A stretch of DNA of 64,000 nt from Psychrobacter sp. FME6 (GTDB taxonomy: Bacteria; Pseudomonadota; Gammaproteobacteria; Pseudomonadales; Moraxellaceae). A program made the translations under genes and the position numbers. Every line of letters starts with the position of its first letter. Position 1 is the first letter of the stretch. Shown here piece by piece: positions 38,018 through 46,333 of this stretch. The stretch spans positions 30,163 through 94,162 of the forward strand of contig NZ_RRYW01000002.1 in NCBI RefSeq assembly GCF_014861365.1, given 5' to 3'. The notes under the pieces were generated by a model. It was not told where the DNA came from and did no database searches. It worked only from the letters and a program-made list of their open reading frames with translations.

Positions 38018-40888
38018 ATGTCCAGTGTCCCATCACCCATGGCATCAACCTCCAGTCATCACTACGAAGACAACTCCATCACTGACGGTTTAGTACTGCC
38101 ACTTGCTGGTCATTGCTTTCATTGCGGTGATCCAGTCCCACAACCGCCGTTTCATGCTGAAATACTAGGCAAGTCTCGTGAGATGTGCTGTATGGGCTGT
38201 CAGTTAGCGTCAGAGAGTATCGTAGAGGCTGGGCTTGAGCAGTATTATCTGGATCGCTCAGAAATTAACCGCACGGCCAGCTTACCGACGCAGTTGACGC
38301 GTCTCGAAGCTTATGACCATGACGAAATCAAATCACAGTTCGTCTATGCGCAAGACGGCATGTCGGTTGCAGAGTTGTCTGTCAATAACTTACGTTGTGC
38401 GGCCTGTACTTGGTTGATTGAATCGCGGTTAGATGAGCTGGATGGTATCAGTCAATGTCAGGTCAATTTAACCAATCAGCGTATGCGCGTGATTTGGGAT
38501 GAGAGCAAACTGCCTATTAGCCGTATTCTCGCGGTTATTAATGAGATTGGCTATGAAGCCAAGCCTTATCGGCAGGATACCCACGAAGCCATGCTGGCGC
38601 GACATAACAACCAAATGCTAGTTCGTTTAGGCATCGCCGCATTGGGTTCGATGCAGGCAATGATGTATGCAGTGCCGATGTATTTTGGCGCGAGCAGCGA
38701 TATGTTGATATTTCAACGTGATTTTCTGCGCTGGGTATCGTTATTCGTCAGTACACCGGTATTCTTTTATGCTGGCGTTCCTTTCTTCACCTCAGCATGG
38801 TCAGCGGTTCGTGCGCGTCAAGTCAATATGGATGTGCCGGTTAGTATTGCTTTGATTGTAACATTCTTTGCCAGTCTTTATGCCACTATCACTGGACAAG
38901 GGGAAACCTATTATGAATCGGTCAGCATGTTTATATTCTTCTTACTGGCTGGACGCTATATCGAGCACAATGCGCGCCTAAAAGCAGCCAGTATGGCCAA
39001 TGATTTGGTGGTGGTTGAGCCAGTATTGGTACAAAAAATTGCAGAAGATAAAGAAGCTGCTGAACGTATTTTGCAGCGACTAGAACAAAATGTACTTAAG
39101 CAACAAGCCTTTGATAAGCAGTCTGAACAAACCATTAATCAGGCGGAGGGTTTGGCTGTTGATAAAGTAACTACTATAGTTTTATCAAAGTCTGTGCCTG
39201 ACTTTATGCAGAGTATGGATAGCAATATCCATCAGTTGACATCGGATATCGCCCAAAAATGGCAGCAGACGAAAAACCAACCAGCCGACCCCTCAAAACT
39301 AGACGCGCTCTCAAATGTAGAAGGCGACGCGGAAGAAAAGAAAATGGTAACCGCTCATAGCTTACAGGTGGGTGACATCATTTTGGTTGAGGCTGGCTCG
39401 GAAATTATCAGTGATGGTATTTTGCTGAGTCAGGCTGCCACAGTATCGCAAAGCTTGCTAACGGGCGAGGGCGATTTAATCATTAAGTCGCAAGGGGATT
39501 ATATCGTTGGCGGGGCGCAAAATGATAGCCAACCGTTTGAGATGTTGGTGACAGCGCTGCCAGAAGACAGCCAAATTGGTCTGATTGATCGGCTGATGAA
39601 CCGTGCCATGAGCGAAAAACCCAAACTGGCACAGCAAGCAGATAAGCTGGCACGTTGGTTTGTTGCACGGATTTTAGTGCTGTCAGCCTTGGTGTTTATT
39701 GGCTGGTACATTGTCGATCCAAGCCAAGCGATTTGGGCAACCGTTGCCGTATTGGTTGCGACATGTCCTTGTGCGCTGTCTTTGGCGACACCGATTGCGC
39801 TCACGGTGGCGACCAATCGACTGGCAAGCTATGGATTTTTGACCACGCGTGGACATACGCTACAAACTTTAGCAGAAATCACCCATGTGGCTTTTGATAA
39901 AACAGGTACGTTGACTTATGGCAAGCCTAATTTATTGAATATTGCGCTAGTAGAACCTATAGAGCAACATAAAGCTTATGAGGTGAACGATTTTGGAAAT
40001 GCCGAACCACCTGAGCAAAAAGATCATCTATTAGCAATTGCCGCGGCACTAGAGGTAGGCAGTCGGCATCCGATTGCGCATGCCTTGCTAACCGCTGCCT
40101 ATCAGCTGCATCTACCAGCCACGCAAGCATTACAGCACTATCCAGCTGGTGGCGTTGAAGCTATGATTGATGGGGTGTTCTATCGCATCGGTCATGTGGA
40201 TTTTGCCTTAGACAGCACTAGTAATCCCACTGCAAGCAATGATTTTACGATTGACTTGGCCGCTGAGCGAGCAAGCTCAGCAGTGATACTATCTTGTCAG
40301 AAAACTTGTCAGAAAAATGAATCAGCCACTTGGCAAGCGCTGGCGTGTTTTTATTTTAATGACAAGGTGCGTGATAGCGCCAAATCGATGCTCGATACAC
40401 TAAAAGGGCTGGGGATTGAATCGGTGATGCTGACAGGTGACCCAAGCCCGCAAGCAATGGTAATGGCGGAAACTTTAGGTATGCAGTCCGCTTATAATGG
40501 TCTATCACCAACAGACAAGGTTAACCATATTCAGCAGCTGCAAGCTAACGGTGCAGTGGTGCTGATGGTCGGCGATGGTATCAATGACGCACCCGTATTG
40601 GCAGCAGCAGATGTCTCAACCTCGATTGCTGGCGCGGCAGATATGGCGCAAGTATCGAGTGACAGTATTATTTTAAACGGACAGATTGAGGCCATTACTG
40701 CGGCCAAGCGTATCGCTAATAAAACGGAGCGCATTATCAAGCAAAACTTCCGCTGGGCACTTATTTATAATGGCAGTGTATTAATACCAGCGGCTTTAGG
40801 TTATGTACCACCTTGGCTCGCTGCTATTGGTATGTCGCTAAGTTCATTGTTTGTGGTGCTAAATGCGCTGCGCTTAAAACGTGCTTAA
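38018..40888 (+). CDS. ccoI: Copper-translocating P-type ATPase, CcoI/FixI type
   Basis: P1B ATPase of 956 aa. Order: N-terminal metal-binding segment with C33, C36, C57, C58 and C61; HMA domain with C127 and C130 (RCAAC); eight transmembrane helices with CPC; DKTGT, GSRHP and MVGDGINDAP. The Cys-rich N-terminus is typical of CcoI/FixI, which delivers copper for cbb3 oxidase; other cco genes are not nearby. An insertion of about 110 residues separates the membrane helices from the A domain, and the usual DES before LLTGE reads VSQ. AAGGA precedes the ATG. Confidence 0.9.
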   Translation: MSSVPSPMASTSSHHYEDNSITDGLVLPLAGHCFHCGDPVPQPPFHAEILGKSREMCCMGCQLASESIVEAGLEQYYLDRSEINRTASLPTQLTRLEAYDHDEIKSQFVYAQDGMSVAELSVNNLRCAACTWLIESRLDELDGISQCQVNLTNQRMRVIWDESKLPISRILAVINEIGYEAKPYRQDTHEAMLARHNNQMLVRLGIAALGSMQAMMYAVPMYFGASSDMLIFQRDFLRWVSLFVSTPVFFYAGVPFFTSAWSAVRARQVNMDVPVSIALIVTFFASLYATITGQGETYYESVSMFIFFLLAGRYIEHNARLKAASMANDLVVVEPVLVQKIAEDKEAAERILQRLEQNVLKQQAFDKQSEQTINQAEGLAVDKVTTIVLSKSVPDFMQSMDSNIHQLTSDIAQKWQQTKNQPADPSKLDALSNVEGDAEEKKMVTAHSLQVGDIILVEAGSEIISDGILLSQAATVSQSLLTGEGDLIIKSQGDYIVGGAQNDSQPFEMLVTALPEDSQIGLIDRLMNRAMSEKPKLAQQADKLARWFVARILVLSALVFIGWYIVDPSQAIWATVAVLVATCPCALSLATPIALTVATNRLASYGFLTTRGHTLQTLAEITHVAFDKTGTLTYGKPNLLNIALVEPIEQHKAYEVNDFGNAEPPEQKDHLLAIAAALEVGSRHPIAHALLTAAYQLHLPATQALQHYPAGGVEAMIDGVFYRIGHVDFALDSTSNPTASNDFTIDLAAERASSAVILSCQKTCQKNESATWQALACFYFNDKVRDSAKSMLDTLKGLGIESVMLTGDPSPQAMVMAETLGMQSAYNGLSPTDKVNHIQQLQANGAVVLMVGDGINDAPVLAAADVSTSIAGAADMAQVSSDSIILNGQIEAITAAKRIANKTERIIKQNFRWALIYNGSVLIPAALGYVPPWLAAIGMSLSSLFVVLNALRLKRA

Positions 40889-40950
40889 TAGCATTTTTAG
40901 GTGTATGGACACTTTTTATATGATAGTTAAAGTACTTTAAGAACACTACG

Positions 40951-41026
40951 ATACTGCTTGTATAGTTTTTTTGCAGCCTCTGTCTGCGAAGGCATAGCAA
41001 GCAAGAAAAAACTATACAAGCGGTAT
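40951..41026 (-). repeat. Interspersed hairpin element, copy C
   Basis: A 21-bp stem (40951-40971 with 41006-41026, one G-T wobble) encloses the family core at 40973-41005, in the opposite orientation to copy B. The arms contain GCTTGTATAGTTTTTT and its complement, which have no similarity to the arms of copy B. Confidence 0.85.
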
Positions 41027-41078
41027 GTGGTGTATCGACACTACTTTTTACTGATTATATTTAACTTTACCCATAAAA

Positions 41079-41116
41079 AAACCGTCTTAACTATATATAA
41101 ATAGTTAAGACGGTTT
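41079..41116. terminator. Bidirectional terminator, ccoI and Bax-inhibitor gene
   Basis: AACCGTCTTAACTA pairs with TAGTTAAGACGGTT over an AT-rich loop, flanked by A and T runs. Confidence 0.8.
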
Positions 41117-41155
41117 TAGTTTTTATGCAGAATTTTTATTGATTGGCTTATTAAC

Positions 41156-41878
41156 TTAGTCTTGTAAGTAGCTAAGCAAGCGCATAAATTCGATATACAT
41201 CCAGACTAGTGTTGCAAGTATACCAATACTGAATAACCATTCATAGTCCTCAGAGACACCCATGGCAACGCCGCGATCAATGTTGTCAAAATCTAACAAG
41301 AGCGTGAAAGAGGCGATAACGATCACAAATAAGCTAAAACCGATAGCAATAGCGCCACCTTCAAACAAGAAAGGCAGGCTTGAACTAAACACCAAAGAAA
41401 GTACCCACTGTGCCACATAAACGAGCATGATAGCAATCAATGCTGAGGTTACAATGGAGCGGAATTTTTCGGTAACCTTAACCAGACCTGAGCGATATAA
41501 CCCTAGCATGACCGCTGCAGTCACAAAGGTTGCACACATAGCGGTGACCGGTACGGTTGGATACATTCTCATAAAGAACAGTGAGATACCACCTAAAAAT
41601 ATACCTTCTAAGAGGGCGTAAGGTACCGCGAAAGTTTTGGCTTTCTGTGGTTTAAAGGTAATAAAGATGGCGAGACCAAAAGCGGCAAACATACTACCAA
41701 AGGCTGCCATGGTGATAAAACCTTGCGATAGACCAGCCATCAGTGCGTAAAAGAAAAAACCCACACCAGTGATTGCTGATAATCCAAGTAATAGACTGGT
41801 CTTTTGAATCACGCCCTTGACCGTCATTGGATTACCGCCGATCGCAAGTTCTGCGCGACTGACAATAGGATTGGCCAT
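41156..41878 (-). CDS. Bax inhibitor-1 family membrane protein (YccA-like)
   Basis: Seven-helix inner membrane protein of 240 aa. The family signature regions FITFKPQKAKTFAVPYALLEGIFLG and the C-terminal DFDNIDRGV ... YEWLFSIGILATLVWMYIEFMRLL are present. E. coli YccA binds and modulates the protease FtsH. AAGGA lies upstream of the ATG. It is divergent from nadK across a 312-nt gap in which no further signals are recognised. Confidence 0.9.
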   Translation of the reverse strand: MANPIVSRAELAIGGNPMTVKGVIQKTSLLLGLSAITGVGFFFYALMAGLSQGFITMAAFGSMFAAFGLAIFITFKPQKAKTFAVPYALLEGIFLGGISLFFMRMYPTVPVTAMCATFVTAAVMLGLYRSGLVKVTEKFRSIVTSALIAIMLVYVAQWVLSLVFSSSLPFLFEGGAIAIGFSLFVIVIASFTLLLDFDNIDRGVAMGVSEDYEWLFSIGILATLVWMYIEFMRLLSYLQD

Positions 41879-42190
41879 ACATGTGTCCTTAATAATAAAA
41901 TATAAGTAATATAGATGTCAGCTACTTTAGCAAAACCGCCATTATTGTCAACTGTGTTTACGTGACAGCCATCAAGGCTTCGCGTCACTCAACAACCATC
42001 TAAATAGCCGATTGGCTCATAGATAAAACGACCTTGTGTAGCCAAACAAACACGTTTGAAAATAGCGTGTGATGGCTTGTATATTGGGTCGATTACGACA
42101 GTTAACAACGATAAATCATAAACATGCTAGTCTAAGCGCTCATTTATCGCTATCATTACTCTGTATTTTACCGTTATACCGAGTCGTTTT

Positions 42191-43195
42191 ATGGAAAACT
42201 CAGCGCAGTCTGCGAGATTGCCACATTTACATGAGTCAGAGCTGTTCCACGCTATCAAAAACCCCGCTTTTAGGCGCATTGGGCTGATGGGGCGCGCCGG
42301 CAAGCGCAGTGTCACTCAAAGTTTGGTACAAATTGCGCAAACCATCAATGAGATGAATCTCACATTGATTATGGATGTGCAAACAGCTAATTTGCCCACA
42401 CTGAATTTTACTGAGATTGAAAAAGTCAAAATCGTTAAACGTAGCCTAATTGGTGAGATTTGCGATTTAGTCATCGTCGTTGGCGGTGATGGTTCGATAT
42501 TGCACGCCGCTGAAGCACTGGCGCGTTACCGTGTACCCGTACTCGGCGTCAACCGTGGTCGTTTGGGGTTTTTAGCCGATGTAAAGCCTGATGAAGCTGA
42601 GTTTAAACTACGCCAAGTATTGATGGGTGATTACCAGTTGGATCATCGGTTTTTATTGACCATGGAGATACGAGAAGGGCGCAATATCATCCATGAAGAC
42701 ATGGCGCTCAACGATGTAGTGTTGCATGCTGGTAAATCCGTGCATATGATTGATTTTCAGATGAAAATTGACGGTCAAGATGTCTATCGTCAGCATAGTG
42801 ATGGTTTAATCGCTGCCACGCCTACTGGCTCGACCGCTTATGCATTGTCTGGCGGTGGCCCTATCATTCATCCGAGCATGGATGCCATTTGTCTAGTGCC
42901 TATGCATCCACACACCTTGTCTAGTAGGCCAATCGTGGTCAGTGGTAATAGTGAAGTGTGTATCCGCATCCATGAAGACAATCGTACACAGCCGATGGTC
43001 AGTGCAGATGGCAAGCCAAGTGTGCCACTTGAGCAAGAGCAAAGGCTCTACATACGCAAGCATCCTGATAAATTAACCTTGTTACATCCGCCAGGGTTTG
43101 ATTTTTATGAGGCGTGCCGCACAAAGCTGCACTGGAACGTCCATGCCGAAGAATTCAGTCTGGATGTCGATGATGATATTATGGATGATGAATAA
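42191..43195 (+). CDS. nadK: NAD kinase
   Basis: Phosphorylates NAD to NADP in the cytosol, 334 aa. The GGDGS motif (VVGGDGSILHAAE), GVNRGRLGFL and TPTGSTAYALSGGGPI are diagnostic. It has N-terminal and C-terminal extensions relative to E. coli NadK (292 aa); the C-terminal one ends in an acidic tail. No good Shine-Dalgarno precedes the chosen ATG. Confidence 0.96.
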   Translation: MENSAQSARLPHLHESELFHAIKNPAFRRIGLMGRAGKRSVTQSLVQIAQTINEMNLTLIMDVQTANLPTLNFTEIEKVKIVKRSLIGEICDLVIVVGGDGSILHAAEALARYRVPVLGVNRGRLGFLADVKPDEAEFKLRQVLMGDYQLDHRFLLTMEIREGRNIIHEDMALNDVVLHAGKSVHMIDFQMKIDGQDVYRQHSDGLIAATPTGSTAYALSGGGPIIHPSMDAICLVPMHPHTLSSRPIVVSGNSEVCIRIHEDNRTQPMVSADGKPSVPLEQEQRLYIRKHPDKLTLLHPPGFDFYEACRTKLHWNVHAEEFSLDVDDDIMDDE

Positions 43196-43262
43196 GCGTG
43201 GCTGTTATATAAAAACATTATATGAAATATATGATAGAAAACAATGGTGGAGAGTAGGCAAG

Positions 43263-43574
43263 ATGGATAAACAAACGATATTAGCAAGCTTAACGCCAGA
43301 AGTGGTTGAAAAATTTCGTCTGGCAATTGAGCTTGGCAAGTGGCCTGATGGTCGCAAATTAACCGCTGAACAGCGTGACACTTGTATGCAAGCAGTAATG
43401 GTGTGGGAGCATGAGCATCTACCACCTGTCGAACGTACTGGCTACATTCATAAACCCGTAAAAGATGATGGTTCTATCGTTGGCGCTGAATGTGATGTCG
43501 AACATGAGCATCATTACCCGAATATGCCCAATCCTAAAGGTGCGGTGCAACCCGTCAAGTTTCGTAATAAATAG
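43263..43574 (+). CDS. DUF1315 (YeaC-like) family protein
   Basis: 103 aa, beginning MDKQTILASLTPEVVEKFRLAIELGKW, the conserved core of the DUF1315 family of unknown function. The frame is open further 5' but the ATG at 43263 lies after a GGAGAG. It follows nadK by 67 nt and is probably co-transcribed. Confidence 0.8.
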   Translation: MDKQTILASLTPEVVEKFRLAIELGKWPDGRKLTAEQRDTCMQAVMVWEHEHLPPVERTGYIHKPVKDDGSIVGAECDVEHEHHYPNMPNPKGAVQPVKFRNK

Positions 43575-43596
43575 ACTTCCGAATAAAGTCAGCCCC

Positions 43597-43630
43597 AAAA
43601 AAATCCACGCTATGATAGCGTGGATTTTTT
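43597..43630. terminator. Bidirectional terminator after DUF1315 gene
   Basis: AAATCCACGCTA and TAGCGTGGATTT form a perfect stem with A and T runs on both sides. Confidence 0.85.
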
Positions 43631-43646
43631 GTTATTCGATTAAAAA

Positions 43647-44021
43647 TTAAAGCGCGGTAGTATCAACACTTGGACGTACGGTTAATGGGTTTTTTTCCAT
43701 CAAAAACCCTTGCCAGCCCCAATGTAAAAAATTGCGGATATTGGCATGATCCGTACCCTTAGGGGTGGCCTGAATTTTGGTGTAATGTTCACCAAATAGT
43801 TTTAGCGTATCTAATTGATTAAGACCATGGTGCTTGGCAAAGCCAAAAATCTTCGCACTGTCTTCGTTTTCACCCGCTGCATTATGTACCATGCCGTTGA
43901 CAAAAGGGGCAGGTGCATAGCGATAAAAATCATCAATAAAACTGATGACATCATTGAATCCAATGGCTTTTTTATTTAAACCATTAAGTAGAGCCGATAC
44001 GTCTGATTGGCGGATACTCAT
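43647..44021 (-). CDS. HopJ-family protein
   Basis: 124 aa. The chain contains FIDDFYRYAPAPFVNG, AGENEDSAKIFGFAKHHGL and LFGEHYTKI, the core of the HopJ family. The name comes from a plant-pathogen type III effector, but these homologues are widespread in non-pathogens and are probably housekeeping. No secretion signal or type III context is seen here. It follows csrA on the same strand. Confidence 0.8.
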   Translation of the reverse strand: MSIRQSDVSALLNGLNKKAIGFNDVISFIDDFYRYAPAPFVNGMVHNAAGENEDSAKIFGFAKHHGLNQLDTLKLFGEHYTKIQATPKGTDHANIRNFLHWGWQGFLMEKNPLTVRPSVDTTAL

Positions 44022-44146
44022 AAATAAATGACCTCAGAGCAGATTAATAAAGCAAAATATAATACGTATAAAAATACAGTATTATAAAAGTAACATGCTT
44101 TTATATGCTCAATAATTATTAGTAATTAAGCGTTAAGTCTTACAGC

Positions 44147-44392
44147 TTAGCGATTAAAGTAGTCTTCGTCATCAAATGAAGGCGCAAAGTTGCCTTGCTC
44201 AAGATGCTGCATTTGCGACTGTACAGACCGCTCATGCTGAATACGTTGATAAATCTCTTCGCGGTGTACGGCAATATCTTTTGGTGCATTTACACCAATA
44301 CGTACTTGATTGCCTTTGACACCTAGGACAGTCACACTGACCTCATCACCAATCATTAGCGTTTCGCCCACGCGGCGTGTCAAAATTAACAT
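44147..44392 (-). CDS. csrA: Carbon storage regulator CsrA
   Basis: RNA-binding post-transcriptional regulator, 81 aa. The core [24 protein letters not shown] and the RNA-contact segment [18 protein letters not shown] are typical. Beyond residue 60 there is an extra Gln- and Asp/Glu-rich tail of about 20 aa, absent from E. coli CsrA (61 aa) and reported in other Moraxellaceae. A strong AAGGAG precedes the ATG. Confidence 0.96.
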   Translation of the reverse strand: MLILTRRVGETLMIGDEVSVTVLGVKGNQVRIGVNAPKDIAVHREEIYQRIQHERSVQSQMQHLEQGNFAPSFDDEDYFNR

Positions 44393-44736
44393 GCGTCACA
44401 CTCCTTATGTCGCATCAAAAAATTATTACTCATCTGATTACTTCTCAATTGCAGGACATCACCGCAGCACTAAATATGCATTATATTCATAAAACACATT
44501 GCTAGACGCTATGCCTAAACTTGTACCAATAGCGGCAATGATAGGTAGATTCATTTAGCCCAAATGAAAGCCTCATTATAGGCGGCATAACAGATGCTGT
44601 CACGAGTTTTCACAAAACTATTGGGTTAATACTTACCCTAGCAATAATAAAAAATAAAATAGGATCTAAAAAGACCCTATTTTATTGATATTTTGTTGAT
44701 AGTAGCTCTGTATCGTTTTAAAGTAAATCCGCTATA
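44393..44736 (-). other. csrA-lysC intergenic region
   Basis: 344 nt without a gene. It holds a terminator after lysC and then the region where the csrA promoter should lie; no tRNA-Ser is present next to csrA, unlike in E. coli. Confidence 0.4.
44653..44686 (-). terminator. Terminator of lysC
   Basis: AATAAAATAGG and CCTATTTTATT form an 11-bp stem after the lysC stop codon, rich in A and T. Confidence 0.6.
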
Positions 44737-46023
44737 TCACAGACCAGGGATTGTGCTATCACCGTCTTCACGATCCAGCCCAAAGGCGGTGTGTAATGAC
44801 TTAACCGCTTTTTCTAGGTGTTGGTCTTGAATAAGGACAGATACTTTGATTTCACTGGTCGATATCATTTGGATATTGATATTGTGTTCGGCAAGGGTCT
44901 GGAACATGAGGCTAGCAACGCCTGCATGTGAGCGCATGCCAACACCTACTAACGAAACTTTGACAACTTCGCTATTACCCAATATTTCTTTGGCACCAAT
45001 CTCATCTTTGACTTCGTCGTTGAGCACTTTCATGGTCTTGTCTAAATCAGTGCGATTGACAGTAAAAGTAAAGTCTGTGGTGCCATTGTCCGATAAGTTT
45101 TGCACGATCATATCGATTTCGATATTGGCGCGACCAATGGGGCTTAAGATAGCAGAGGCAATACCAGGGTGATCAGGTACGCCGCGTACTACAATTTTTG
45201 CTTCGTCTCGGTTAAACGCGATACCTGAGATAATTGCCTGTTCCATACTGTCTCCTTCGTCTATCGTAATTAGGGTGCCGACATTGTCTTGAAAGTCTTG
45301 GTCAAAGCTGCCATCGGTATTTTCATCAAAGCTAGATAGTACGCGCAGCGGTACACCATACTTACCTGCGAACTCTACTGAGCGAATCTGCAAAATCTTA
45401 GAGCCAAGGCTTGCCATCTCAAGCATCTCTTCAAAGGTGATTTTTTCAAGCTTTTTGGCTTTTGAAGTGACGCGAGGGTCTGTGGTATACACGCCATCGA
45501 CATCGGTATAGATTTGACATTCATCCGCACCCAAAGCTGCGGCAACCGCGACACCTGTAGTATCAGAACCGCCACGACCTAATGTGGTTGCATTGCCTTG
45601 CTCGTCGATACCCTGAAAACCGGCCACGATAACGACATTACCTGCATCTAATTGCTCACGGATATTTTTGTCGTCAATGCTTTCGATACGTGCTTTATTA
45701 TGCTCACCATCGGTTTTGATAGCCACCTGACGGCCAGTCAATGAGCGAGCACCAACACCAAGCTCTTTAATCGCCATCGCAAGCAATGAGATAGAAACTT
45801 GCTCACCCGTTGAGACCATTTGATCGTATTCACGTGGATCAGGTTGAGTGCTAATTTGGCGAGCCAGATCAATCAAACGGTTGGTTTCTCCGCTCATAGC
45901 AGAAACCACAACGACCACTTGATGACCGTTGTCATGCCAGCGTTTGACTCGTTTGGCGACGTTTTTTATGCGGTCGATACTACCCATCGAGGTGCCGCCG
46001 TATTTCTGTACTATTAACGCCAT
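44737..46023 (-). CDS. lysC: Aspartate kinase
   Basis: First step of Lys/Thr/Met biosynthesis, 428 aa. The catalytic domain begins KYGGTSMGS and includes GRGGSDTTGVAVAAALGA; two ACT domains fill the C-terminus (VPDHPGIASAI and VGMRSHAGVASL) for feedback control. The order alaS-lysC-csrA is the same as in Pseudomonas. An internal start could give a separate beta subunit, as known for some class of these enzymes; this is not tested. Confidence 0.97.
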   Translation of the reverse strand: MALIVQKYGGTSMGSIDRIKNVAKRVKRWHDNGHQVVVVVSAMSGETNRLIDLARQISTQPDPREYDQMVSTGEQVSISLLAMAIKELGVGARSLTGRQVAIKTDGEHNKARIESIDDKNIREQLDAGNVVIVAGFQGIDEQGNATTLGRGGSDTTGVAVAAALGADECQIYTDVDGVYTTDPRVTSKAKKLEKITFEEMLEMASLGSKILQIRSVEFAGKYGVPLRVLSSFDENTDGSFDQDFQDNVGTLITIDEGDSMEQAIISGIAFNRDEAKIVVRGVPDHPGIASAILSPIGRANIEIDMIVQNLSDNGTTDFTFTVNRTDLDKTMKVLNDEVKDEIGAKEILGNSEVVKVSLVGVGMRSHAGVASLMFQTLAEHNINIQMISTSEIKVSVLIQDQHLEKAVKSLHTAFGLDREDGDSTIPGL

Positions 46024-46333
46024 AAAAATCTACCTATTATTCATTAATGGACTTTTTTATCATCAAAAAGAATCAATGTGCGGATGTGACCCTCAATCAA
46101 TGTTTGCATAGATAAAGCCGTATTATAAGAGTTGCGCTCTATGCTTTTTTTATCCAGTGTTGCTTGCTATTAATTTAACACAGAAATGATGCGTTCAAGC
46201 GTTGACCTTTATACCATATCTGCATCACAACGTTAAGTACTAGAGCTGCTTAGATGTATGGCGATTGGTTATAAGCGTTATAACCAATCGCGTATTTTAT
46301 CTATGATAAAACGGCATGAACTCAGTTTAATGG
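46024..46333 (-). other. lysC-alaS intergenic region
   Basis: 310 nt with no gene. The only clear structure is the perfect palindrome at 46261-46291. Confidence 0.4.
46261..46291. repeat. Perfect 14-bp inverted repeat between lysC and alaS
   Basis: GCGATTGGTTATAA and its exact complement TTATAACCAATCGC flank a GCG loop. It sits just downstream of alaS. There is no T run on the alaS strand, so it may be a processing hairpin or a protein-binding site. Confidence 0.65.

Noticed and set aside
43647..44021. Possible type III secreted effector (HopJ)
   Set aside because: The family is widespread in bacteria without such secretion, and there is no secretion gene nearby; only the family name suggests it.
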